In this document: in pieces, positions 18,024-25,997 of the stretch
Layout: each line of letters starts with the position of its first letter
How positions within the stretch are numbered: the first letter of the stretch is position 1
Source: Victivallis vadensis
GTDB taxonomy: Bacteria; Verrucomicrobiota; Lentisphaeria; Victivallales; GWF2-50-93
Direction: 5' to 3'
DNA: 64,000 bases
Assembly (NCBI GenBank): GCA_945883805.1
Contig: CAMCYE010000002.1
Coordinates: 1-64,000, forward strand
Notes under the pieces: model-generated
Database searches by the model: none
The model's input: only the letters and a program-made list of their open reading frames with translations
What the model was told of the DNA's origin: nothing
Program-made: the position numbers and the translations under genes

Positions 18024-19424
18024 CTATTTAATCTTCGGGAGGCTTGCCGCCGCAACGGCCTGTCCGTGCCTCTTCATTTTCTCGTCAGGCGTCCTGAATT
18101 TTATCTTGTCGGACAGTTCTGGAAATTCTGATTTCAAAACTTCTTCGGCCTTGGAAATTATGACCTCGCCTCCAGTTCCGGAACTTACCCTGCCGAGCAG
18201 GAGGAGATTCCTTATTTCGTACATTTCTGAATACTGGGCGAGGGCATAGCCGAAACAAGTTCCGATGCTGGAATATATCTTGTCTGCGCGCTCATCTCCT
18301 TTTTTCATGAGATTCTGCACTTCCACAAGTATTTCGGCGAACGGCATTTTTTCAGGCAGTATGATTTTGGCGGACGGCACAAGCCTGGCTACGGCCTGTT
18401 GTGAGAAATATTGCACGCCACAACCGACATCATTAGACCACTCGTCGGACGGAGCGTTCTCCCTGTAGTCGATCGGGGCAAAAGCGAGTTCGTTGAGCCA
18501 GTCAGTTATATTGCCGGCAGGCGTGACATATCCGGCGGCAAGGCTTGTCCCCATGGAAATGCCGAGGACTGCGTTATCCTGCATGGACATCGAGCCCGCA
18601 AGGGCTGTGACTTCGCCGTCGTTGACCACGATGAATGGGATGTCATTCCATTCCTTCCGGAGATCCAGGAAAATATTTCTGACGTGTTTTTTGAAATCCA
18701 CATCTGAAACGCCACGGAAAAGTGATGAGACCCTGACTTGGCTGTCAATGTAAACTCCTGCGGAGCTTCCGCCGATTGCATCAACTCTGGGAAGATGTGC
18801 GGCGGCCCTTTTCAGAGAATCGTTTATACCATCCCTGTGCCATTGCGGATCTTTCTGGAAATAAGGATCCCATGGTATTTCCTCAGTGAAGACGACCTCC
18901 CCGTCGATGAGGGCGGCGCATTTCCTGTCGGAACCACCGAGGTCAAACCCGATTCTGCACCCGTCAAGATTCCCCCCGATGGAAACCGCGGTTTCATTTT
19001 CAACCGGGGAATTGCGGATTTCGCAGGATGCCACCTGCATTGTTTTCCCGTAAATCTTTTCACCCATTATGTCATAGTCGAATTTTCTTTTTCCAGACCG
19101 TGAATAGATTCCGGCGATCTTTCTGGCGAGATTCTCGTCGCCCGCAATCGTTATTTTCCAGCCTCCCTTGATCCAGAGAAGGTTTTTGACCAGCCTTTCA
19201 ACATAAAAGAGGTTGAGGTCCGAATATTCCGGTTTGTCCGGAAGGATCTCCGTTTCGAACGCTGACACGGACCCGTTTGTGCGTTCAAGGGAAATGATGA
19301 TCTTTTTGGCACCTCCGGAATTTTCGGCCAGTTCCCTGAACGTCCTGTTCCACAGGACGGCAGGCGTGAATCCCGGATCAAGCGGTGCTTTGAGCTTCGG
19401 ATTTACTTTAATCATATTGTTCAT
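18024..19424 (-). CDS. ROK-like sugar kinase/regulator with long N-terminal extension
   Basis: 466 aa. The actin-like ATPase signature is IGFDLGGSDRKCAALIDGE (about residues 158-176), followed by GGSSAGVYI and FIVVNDGEVTALAGSMS, where the catalytic Asp is VNDGE, and GISMGTSLAAGYV for the second phosphate site. The first 150 residues are an extra domain I do not recognise. No ROK zinc motif (CxCGxxGC) is evident, so it is a divergent ROK/BadF-like kinase. In this operon a (amino)sugar is the likely substrate. AAGGAG before ATG; 123 bp downstream of the LacI regulator. Confidence 0.7.
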   Translation of the reverse strand: MNNMIKVNPKLKAPLDPGFTPAVLWNRTFRELAENSGGAKKIIISLERTNGSVSAFETEILPDKPEYSDLNLFYVERLVKNLLWIKGGWKITIAGDENLARKIAGIYSRSGKRKFDYDIMGEKIYGKTMQVASCEIRNSPVENETAVSIGGNLDGCRIGFDLGGSDRKCAALIDGEVVFTEEIPWDPYFQKDPQWHRDGINDSLKRAAAHLPRVDAIGGSSAGVYIDSQVRVSSLFRGVSDVDFKKHVRNIFLDLRKEWNDIPFIVVNDGEVTALAGSMSMQDNAVLGISMGTSLAAGYVTPAGNITDWLNELAFAPIDYRENAPSDEWSNDVGCGVQYFSQQAVARLVPSAKIILPEKMPFAEILVEVQNLMKKGDERADKIYSSIGTCFGYALAQYSEMYEIRNLLLLGRVSSGTGGEVIISKAEEVLKSEFPELSDKIKFRTPDEKMKRHGQAVAAASLPKIK

Positions 19425-19547
19425 TCTTATCTCCTTGTGGTATGTTTTAGGTGTTAAGTTTCAAGTTTTAAGTAAGGAATGTTTTTTATTTTTTTAAATT
19501 CACTTAAAACTTAACACTTGTGACTTAAAACTTCATGTGTTTCTTCA

Positions 19548-20531
19548 TCATGCTGAATCCCTAACGATAAGTTCACAGTCAATCTTTTCAACAGCCGTAA
19601 GTTTTTCCCCGTTCATCATCCTGCTAAGGAGATGCACCGATTTTTCGCCGATGGCATCCATGTGAAGCCGGATGGTTGTGAGGGCAGGGGAAAAGTACTG
19701 TGAAATCCTCAAGTCATCGAAGCCTATTACTGCAATGTCTTCTGGGATTTCCTTTCCGTTGGCTAGGGCGGCTTTTATGAAACCCATGGCCAGGATGTCG
19801 TTTGCGCACAGCACGCAGTCGGCGCCGGGAACCGAACCCGCAATCCTCGCAAAGGAATTGTACCCGTCCAGGAATGTGCTTCCTCCGCGGTCTAAGTGGA
19901 GTTTTGATGAGAGTGTGCCGAGCCCTGACCTGAATCCATCCTTTTTCTTTTTGTCTGAAAGCCCTCCGATGTAAACCGGTTTTTTTCTGCCGGATTCCCT
20001 GAAATGCCTGCCGGCTAGCATCGCTCCCCGTGCATTGTCGAATGTGACGGTGTTCCCCTTTTCACCGGGAAAGTTCCCGATCACAACATAGGGCAGCCCC
20101 GACGATTTTGCGGTTTTTACAATCTCCGTGGATTCACGTGCGCCCTCTATGACGATTATCCCTGAAATGCTCCCGTTGAGTACCACATCTTTGCAGAAGG
20201 CCATTGATTCGGGATAGAGGGAATGGATCTGGAGAGGCATTTTCCGCTGTGAGCTTTCGCTGTTCACTCCGAACATTATTTCAGTTATGAAGTAATCAGG
20301 CTCCCCTTTTATCAGAGGGGGGTAGAAAAATGCGACGGTATGTGTTTTCCTGCTTATGAGATTGCTGGCATGGTAGTTTGCCCGGTATCCCACCTGTTCG
20401 GCCTTTGCCTTGATCATGCGCCGCGTACTGTCGCTGATCCTGCCTTTCGTGCCGAAAGCCCTGGAGACGGTGGCCGTCGAAACGCCCAGCTTCAATGCAA
20501 ATTGCCTTATGTTCAATTTCTTTTGTTTCAT
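19548..20531 (-). CDS. LacI-family transcriptional regulator
   Basis: 327 aa. N-terminal helix-turn-helix: IRQFALKLGVSTATVSRAFG, followed by the hinge-forming NYHASNLISRKTHTVAFF, then a periplasmic-binding-protein-like sensor domain (VIGFDDLRISQYFSPALTTI near the end). First gene of the leftward amino-sugar cluster and probably its repressor. A perfect 8-bp palindrome 15 bases before the ATG is its likely autoregulatory operator. Confidence 0.9.
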   Translation of the reverse strand: MKQKKLNIRQFALKLGVSTATVSRAFGTKGRISDSTRRMIKAKAEQVGYRANYHASNLISRKTHTVAFFYPPLIKGEPDYFITEIMFGVNSESSQRKMPLQIHSLYPESMAFCKDVVLNGSISGIIVIEGARESTEIVKTAKSSGLPYVVIGNFPGEKGNTVTFDNARGAMLAGRHFRESGRKKPVYIGGLSDKKKKDGFRSGLGTLSSKLHLDRGGSTFLDGYNSFARIAGSVPGADCVLCANDILAMGFIKAALANGKEIPEDIAVIGFDDLRISQYFSPALTTIRLHMDAIGEKSVHLLSRMMNGEKLTAVEKIDCELIVRDSA

Positions 20532-20546
20532 AATCGCCTGCGGTTG

Positions 20547-20566
20547 ATGCGTAACTGATTACGCAT
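20547..20566. promoter_or_regulatory. LacI-type operator
   Basis: ATGCGTAA-CTGA-TTACGCAT, a perfect 8-bp inverted repeat just ahead of the LacI-family gene. LacI regulators bind such odd or even palindromes; a second copy was not seen ahead of the other cluster genes. Confidence 0.65.
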
Positions 20567-20692
20567 AATTGAAGCCGCCGTCCGTAAATGTCAACAATTG
20601 AAATATGGAATTCTGCGATATTTTTGGATATTCCATGTGAAAACGGTTTTTAAGGGATATATGTAGGGCAGTAACACCCAAGGATTTATGGT

Positions 20693-21031
20693 ATGGATGA
20701 AGACAACGTTGGTAAAGGCGAACGGACACAGAGGATTTCGAGGAGCCGTCTCGATGCGATGGAAATGAAGACGATTCCTGTCATCTGCCCATGGTGCAAC
20801 AGGATATTCAAGCTGTCGACATGGGAGGTTGACAAGGACAAGAAAACGGGAGTCACTCACGGTATCTGCCCAGAATGTTTTGATAAGACTTTAAGTGACG
20901 CATGCAATCCGAATGATTCAGCAAAAACGCACAGAGGGGCAGGGGCGGATAGCGCTAAGGGAATTAAGCCGATAGCTGTTAACGAGACGCCTTCCAGCAT
21001 GTTACGGAATTTTTTCAAACTCAAAAAATAA
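20693..21031 (+). CDS. Small protein with zinc-ribbon motif
   Basis: 112 aa. Residues about 31-62 have ICPWCNRIFKLSTWEVDK and HGICPECFDKTL, two CxxC pairs about 28 apart, probably a zinc ribbon. The remainder is polar and low complexity. I do not recognise the family. The frame, the Cys pairs and a position free of other genes make it plausible as a real gene; it converges with hflX. Confidence 0.55.
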   Translation: MDEDNVGKGERTQRISRSRLDAMEMKTIPVICPWCNRIFKLSTWEVDKDKKTGVTHGICPECFDKTLSDACNPNDSAKTHRGAGADSAKGIKPIAVNETPSSMLRNFFKLKK

Positions 21032-21093
21032 TGTGTGCTTTTCCTACGGCGAGTGCGAGTTTTGAGTCCGATTGATAATCAACGGGAATTCTT

Positions 21094-22380
21094 TTACTGT
21101 TCTATGATGAATTCCTCAAAGTTCCTCCGATAAGATTTCGGGATGTTCACCTCAAGGTCCAAGACTCCGTCTTCCTGATAGGAGGAAGACAAGACTTTTC
21201 CGTTCTTATATGCCAGAGAGACGATGTCATGCCGCGACGGGGGGACCCGCATTTTTACAATTTCTGTCTTGTCCTTTGTCTTGAGGGTTATCGCAGACAG
21301 CAGCGTATCGATTCCGAGTCCTGTTTTTGCGGATATGAAAATGCCATCAGGATTCCTTGCCTTGAGTTTCGCCTTCAGGACCGCATCATCCACAATGTCA
21401 GTTTTGTTGAAAACGGTGATTATATCCTTGCCTCCGGCCCCAAGCTCTTCAAGGACTGAAAGCGTGGTCTTCCAGTGCTTCTCGGAATATTTACTGCTTA
21501 TGTCCAGGACATGTATGATGAAATCGGCCAGCACAGCCTCTTCAAGGGTTGATTTGAAAGCTTCGACAAGGGTGTGGGGAAGTTTTCTCACGAAACCGAC
21601 AGTGTCCGTCAGCAGGATTGTCTGCCGGTTGGGAAGCGTAAGGTGCCGGGTGGTCGGATCAAGAGTTGCGAAGAGTTTGTTTTCCACAAGCACGTTCGAG
21701 CCGGTCATGGCGTTGAGCAGGCATGATTTCCCCGCGTTCGTGTATCCGACAATCGCCGCATGGGTGATGTCGCCCTTTTCCCGCATTTTCCTCTGGGTGC
21801 TTCTCTGCTGTTTGACTTCCTTCAGTTCTTTCTGGAGCTGTGAAATTTTAGTCTTTATGATCCGCCTGTCAACTTCAATCTGCTGTTCTCCTGCACCCTT
21901 CACCCCGAATTTCCCGCCGACCTGCCGCGAAAAGTGGGTCCACGCCCTCGTCAGCCTGGGCAGTGAATACTGAAGCCGGGCAAGCTCCACCTGTATCACC
22001 GACTCCCTTGTCGTCGCCCTGGTCGCGAATATGTCGAGGATGACTTCCTGCCTGTCTATGACGCACAGCTTTGTGAGTTTCTCCCAGTTTCTCTGCTGGG
22101 AGGGAGAGAGGTCGTGGTCGAAAACTATGCAGTCCGCCTTGAGTTCCGTTGCGAGATTCGCAATTTCTTCGGCTTTGCCGCTCCCTAGAAGGAAGCGCGG
22201 ACTGGGAGCCCTTAAACACACATTCAGCTCTTTTATCACGGGAATGCCCAGCGTCCTCATCAGTTCATTCAGTTCCGAAAGATGTTCAGATGCCTCTTCC
22301 TGCCCTGAAGCGAAATCGTGGAATCCGATGAGAATCGCGCGTTCAACAATCCTCTTATTGTCTTTTGCCGTATCAATCAT
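21094..22380 (-). CDS. hflX: Ribosome-associated GTPase HflX
   Basis: 428 aa. The N-terminal HflX domain (residues 1-170) has GSGKAEEIANLATELKADC and IDRQEVILDIFATRATTRES. The G domain follows: G1 GYTNAGKSCLLNAM, G2/G3 FATLDPTTRH and LTDTVGFVRKLPH, G4 NKTD. HflX binds the 50S subunit and rescues or splits stalled ribosomes under stress. Length is standard. No hfq or hflKC nearby. Confidence 0.95.
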   Translation of the reverse strand: MIDTAKDNKRIVERAILIGFHDFASGQEEASEHLSELNELMRTLGIPVIKELNVCLRAPSPRFLLGSGKAEEIANLATELKADCIVFDHDLSPSQQRNWEKLTKLCVIDRQEVILDIFATRATTRESVIQVELARLQYSLPRLTRAWTHFSRQVGGKFGVKGAGEQQIEVDRRIIKTKISQLQKELKEVKQQRSTQRKMREKGDITHAAIVGYTNAGKSCLLNAMTGSNVLVENKLFATLDPTTRHLTLPNRQTILLTDTVGFVRKLPHTLVEAFKSTLEEAVLADFIIHVLDISSKYSEKHWKTTLSVLEELGAGGKDIITVFNKTDIVDDAVLKAKLKARNPDGIFISAKTGLGIDTLLSAITLKTKDKTEIVKMRVPPSRHDIVSLAYKNGKVLSSSYQEDGVLDLEVNIPKSYRRNFEEFIIEQ

Positions 22381-22759
22381 TTTTTGAAACCACCGTTTTT
22401 TTTGCAGATTTGTCTTTGGGGAACCCCTGTTTCGTTACTCAATAAATCATCCAATTCATTTTCTTCAATGGGGGTTCCCTTTAATTTAATCGTATAGGAA
22501 ATTGTATTTTAGACAGGATAACGGGATAAACTGGATTGAAATGTAAAGAGAACGGTAACAGCCCAGTCATCCCAGTCATCCGACGGGACAAGTCCGACGG
22601 GGTGTAGCAAGTGCCGTTGCTACAATCCGCTTAGGCGGATCTCTGTAGCCGCGTCACTCTGCTGACGCGTTCTTTTCTTGAAGAATGTAAATATCCTAGA
22701 GATCCCGTAAATCAATTGATGTCAAAAATATTGAGAAATGGGTCTCGGAGCTTGACGGC
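22381..22759. repeat. Inverted copy of the 6041-6175 repeat
   Basis: From about 22523 to 22695 the sequence is the inverted counterpart of 6041-6175, with extra duplications of CCCAGTCATCC and GTCCGACGGG. Its end (TTCTTGAAGAATGTAAATAT) abuts the start of the next reading frame, which lacks a normal 5' end. Also TTTATCCCGTTATCCTGTC-type sequence shared with 23085-23105 and 46885-46905. Confidence 0.65.
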
Positions 22760-23005
22760 GTGATAACCAATCCGGACATCAAGACATTGAAAGAACGCCT
22801 CAGAAAACCATCCTATTCGAGGCTTGTCCGCAAAGAGGATTATTTAGCAGGCTCCGAGGTCGGGCAGTTCTATGATTTTCTTAAGATGAAGATCAGGGAC
22901 ATTTCCGACAAGGATATTGAGAAGTCTTTAGGAGATTATCTCAAAAAGGACGATATCGCAGGCCTTTCCATGAAATTCCGCGCGGAACTTGCCAAGTTGA
23001 AATGA
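22760..23005 (+). pseudogene. Probable 3' fragment of an unrecognised gene
   Basis: The frame codes for 81 aa from a GTG; its reading frame continues upstream without a start as far as a TAG at about 22697 (SIDVKNIEKWVSELDGVITNPD). It then hits the end of the dispersed repeat. The polypeptide is charged and helical (KDIEKSLGDYLKKDDIAGLS) with no known domain. The absence of an ATG or ribosome-binding site, and the repeat at the junction, suggest a truncated gene rather than an intact one. Confidence 0.35.
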
Positions 23006-23117
23006 AGAACTTCTCGGGGGCAAGCAACCCGCATATAATATTTTTTGTTGCCAAAAAATATATTGTCGAAGGATTTTTAATCCAGTTAATCCTGTTATCC
23101 TGTCAAGATGCACTTCT

Positions 23118-24755
23118 TTACGTTTTCCCTGCCGCCCAAACGGCTAGTTTCTCACGGAAGATTTTTGCATTGTGGCGGATGTCCACCGGGAATGCGGGAT
23201 GGAAGAGGAAATGCGAAATTCGCAGGGTGAAATCATGGTCTGCGCCTAAGTCGTTCAGTTCGTCCATGAAACTCATTTTCTCATCTTCAGTGTGAGGCAT
23301 TTTTCCGGATTTCGGTTCGATGATTATCACAGGTGTCTGCCGTCCTTCCGGTCCGACACCCACGAGGGCGCAGCGTGAGACATCCGGATGTCTGTTGAAG
23401 ATCGCTTCACAGCATACGGAATACAGGATCCCGTCTTTGGTCATCACCTTGTGCGCCTTTCTCCCGCAGAACCAGAGCCGTCCCTTTACATCATAATAAC
23501 CGATGTCGCCCATCCTGTGCCAGATCTTCCCGTCGGCGTCTGCGATCTTCGCATTCCGCGTATGTTCCGGTTCGTTAAAATAGCAGGGGGTGACGACAGG
23601 ACCCTTGACAACAATCTCTCCTTTTGAACCCAGTGGAAGTTCGAGCGACGGAGACCAGTTTTCAATCGGGCCGTCCACGGCGGCAATTATCTTTATTGTC
23701 ATTCCGGCAATCGGGCGGCCAATGCAGTGCCCGGCACCGTCGGCAGTTTTTTCGGCAGTCTCGGCGAGCATCTCCGTTCCTGCGAAGTTCGCAATCGGTA
23801 GCGCCTCTGTCGCCCCGTACGGGACAAGAGTTTCACCGTCGGGTGAAATTATTCTCTTCACCATCGTATGGACATCGGAATTGATGGGTGCGCCTGCCAT
23901 GAGGACTTTTTTCAGGGATGGAAGCCGGATGTTTTTTTCAATGCAGTACGCGCTGACTTTCCTCCATAGGGCAGGGGAGCCGAACGAGAAAGTGACATTG
24001 TTTTTTGTGACAGCTTCTATTATTTTTTCAGGATCGACATTTGCCGGACGCGACGGATCCATGTCCGGAATTACGACACCCATCCCGACGGCGATGCTGA
24101 AAAGTGCGAATAGCGGGAACGCTGGCAGGTCGGTTTCGGAAGGGGCGGCCCCGTATGTTCTCCTGATGATGTCAAGCTGGGCGATATAAATCCCATGAGT
24201 GTAGACAACCCCTTTCGGCGGCCCGGTGCTGCCGGTGGTGAAAACAATTGCGGCAGTATCATCAAGCTTTGTTTCCTCGCATTTGAAAATTGTATCCTTG
24301 ATATTTTTTTTCAGCAGCGATTCAAGCTTGGTAATCCATGGAGGTGCAAATGCCCCATGCACTATGGAGATTCTGACAGTGCTGAAAAAAAATGGGAAGA
24401 AATATTTTATCCAGTGCGCTTTTGAAATGCCGATCATGGCTTGTGGGGAAGTTTTCCTTATGCAGTTCAGCAGGTTTTTCAATCCCATGCCGGGGTCTAT
24501 GAGGACGGGGATGGCGCCAATCTTGAATACTGCGAAAACCGCAGCTATGAAATCGGCTCCCGGCCGGAGCATCATAAGGACTTTTGTCCCTTTGGCGATT
24601 CCTGTCCTGCGAAATTCGCAGGCGTAGGCGTCGGTCATGTTTCCCAACTCTCCGAAAGTCACCCTGCGGTTTTTTTCGCCCTGCGACACGACGGCAGTCC
24701 TGTCGGAGTACAAAATAGAAGTTTCCCCGAAGAATTCAGCGATATTTGTCTTCAT
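23118..24755 (-). CDS. oleC: OleC-like AMP-dependent ligase (beta-lactone synthetase family)
   Basis: 545-aa ANL-superfamily enzyme. Core A3 motif IVFTTGSTGPPKGVVYTH, A5 VPYGATEALPIAN, A8 HRMGDIGYYDVKGRLWFCGRK. The stretches FPLFALFSIAVGMGVVIPDM, GAGHCIGRP and YFNEPEHTRNAKI are those I know from OleC, which turns a beta-hydroxy acid into a beta-lactone in long-chain olefin synthesis. No oleA, oleB or oleD is in the window. Its ATG overlaps the stop of the upstream lipoprotein gene (ATGA), so the two are translated together. Confidence 0.8.
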   Translation of the reverse strand: MKTNIAEFFGETSILYSDRTAVVSQGEKNRRVTFGELGNMTDAYACEFRRTGIAKGTKVLMMLRPGADFIAAVFAVFKIGAIPVLIDPGMGLKNLLNCIRKTSPQAMIGISKAHWIKYFFPFFFSTVRISIVHGAFAPPWITKLESLLKKNIKDTIFKCEETKLDDTAAIVFTTGSTGPPKGVVYTHGIYIAQLDIIRRTYGAAPSETDLPAFPLFALFSIAVGMGVVIPDMDPSRPANVDPEKIIEAVTKNNVTFSFGSPALWRKVSAYCIEKNIRLPSLKKVLMAGAPINSDVHTMVKRIISPDGETLVPYGATEALPIANFAGTEMLAETAEKTADGAGHCIGRPIAGMTIKIIAAVDGPIENWSPSLELPLGSKGEIVVKGPVVTPCYFNEPEHTRNAKIADADGKIWHRMGDIGYYDVKGRLWFCGRKAHKVMTKDGILYSVCCEAIFNRHPDVSRCALVGVGPEGRQTPVIIIEPKSGKMPHTEDEKMSFMDELNDLGADHDFTLRISHFLFHPAFPVDIRHNAKIFREKLAVWAAGKT

Positions 24756-25126
24756 TTCGGAATGCTTTTGTCCGGAAGTGATGAGGTTTCAGAAAACGGC
24801 TGCTGTGCAAAAGTCTGGATCATTATTATCTGTCCGTGTCCGCAGTTCGGGCATAACCAGTCAATGATGTATGGGGTTTTCACAGTTGGGGTGAGGATGA
24901 TTTTATTTTCGCTCTGAAAGCCACAGAGGGCGCACCTGATTTTGTAGGTGGTTTTCTTGGCATCGGCTTTGACGATGCCCGCGCCGGTCGCCTTCAATTT
25001 CAGCTGATCAACCGTAGCCGTCTCCGTAGTTCCTATTGGAATGCCATGGCATCCGCCCAGTGCGGACATGAGTATGGTTGAAAGAACAGACAGTACGATT
25101 ATTGCGAGTGTGTTTTTCAGTTTCAT
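24752..25126 (-). CDS. Small lipoprotein with zinc-ribbon cysteines, coupled to oleC
   Basis: 124 aa. ATG at 25126 gives a signal peptide ending SALGGC, a good lipobox; the longer frame upstream has none. After the anchor, CALCGFQSENKI and WLCPNCGHGQI form two CxxC pairs about 30 apart. Family unknown. The stop codon overlaps the oleC ATG. Divergent from tlyA with a 90-bp shared promoter region. Confidence 0.6.
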   Translation of the reverse strand: MKLKNTLAIIVLSVLSTILMSALGGCHGIPIGTTETATVDQLKLKATGAGIVKADAKKTTYKIRCALCGFQSENKIILTPTVKTPYIIDWLCPNCGHGQIIMIQTFAQQPFSETSSLPDKSIPK

Positions 25127-25215
25127 GTCCCCGTCTTCCTTTTGGATTTCTCTTTTTATGAAATAGACCATATATTGGGGTAATTGCAAAATAACTACGA
25201 AAGGTGATTTCAAAT

Positions 25216-25962
25216 ATGAAAACGAGAGCTGACATATTATTGGCGGAGCAGGGGCTTTGCGAAAGCCGCGAGCAGGCGAAACGACTTATACTTGCCGGAA
25301 AAGTGAGGGTGGGCACCGACAGGGTCATACAGAAAGCCTCGGAAATGCTGGACGGTGATACAGTTTTAAATATCGAGGAGAATTCCCCTTATGTGAGCAG
25401 GGGAGCCTACAAGCTTCTGCCTGCGCTTGAGAAACATCTTCCCGACATGACAGGGCTGGTCTGCCTTGATGTCGGCGCCTCGACTGGCGGTTTTACGGAC
25501 CTCATGCTCCAGCGCGGCGCATCGAAGGTTTACGCGGTGGATGTCGGAACAGCACAGCTGCATTCGAAACTCCGGAGCGACCCGCGTGTGATTTCACAAG
25601 AGAACCTTAATGCACGTTATCTTGACGAATCTTCTCTCCCGGAAAAGGCCGATGTCGTGACGATGGACATATCGTTCATTTCCGTAATGAAAGTTCTGCC
25701 TGCGGCAAATAGGCTCCTCAAGCCCGGCGGCCTGGCTTTCATTCTTGTGAAACCACAGTTTGAAGCCGGCAGGAAGGATGTCGAAAAGGGCGGAGTGGTA
25801 AGGGATGAGGCCGTGAGGATGCGCTGTGTCACTGAAGTTGTGAACTTCGCGAAAAATGAACTTTCATATTCGCTTGTCGAAGTGATTCCCTCCCCGATAC
25901 TCGGCCCGAAGGGAAACCAGGAATTCATGGCGATATTTTTGAAGGGATCTTCAAAAATATGA
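25216..25962 (+). CDS. tlyA: TlyA-family rRNA (cytidine-2'-O)-methyltransferase
   Basis: 248 aa. An S4 RNA-binding domain opens the protein (RADILLAEQGLCESREQAKR), followed by an FtsJ-type methyltransferase domain: CLDVGASTGGFTDLML is the SAM site and DISFISVMKVLP the catalytic strand. TlyA methylates C1409 of 16S and C1920 of 23S rRNA; homologues are also called hemolysin A. ATG at 25216 chosen for its upstream AAAGGTG. Confidence 0.92.
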   Translation: MKTRADILLAEQGLCESREQAKRLILAGKVRVGTDRVIQKASEMLDGDTVLNIEENSPYVSRGAYKLLPALEKHLPDMTGLVCLDVGASTGGFTDLMLQRGASKVYAVDVGTAQLHSKLRSDPRVISQENLNARYLDESSLPEKADVVTMDISFISVMKVLPAANRLLKPGGLAFILVKPQFEAGRKDVEKGGVVRDEAVRMRCVTEVVNFAKNELSYSLVEVIPSPILGPKGNQEFMAIFLKGSSKI

Positions 25963-25997
25963 TTAGAGCCGAGACGGTGTTAGTATCCGACCGTTTC

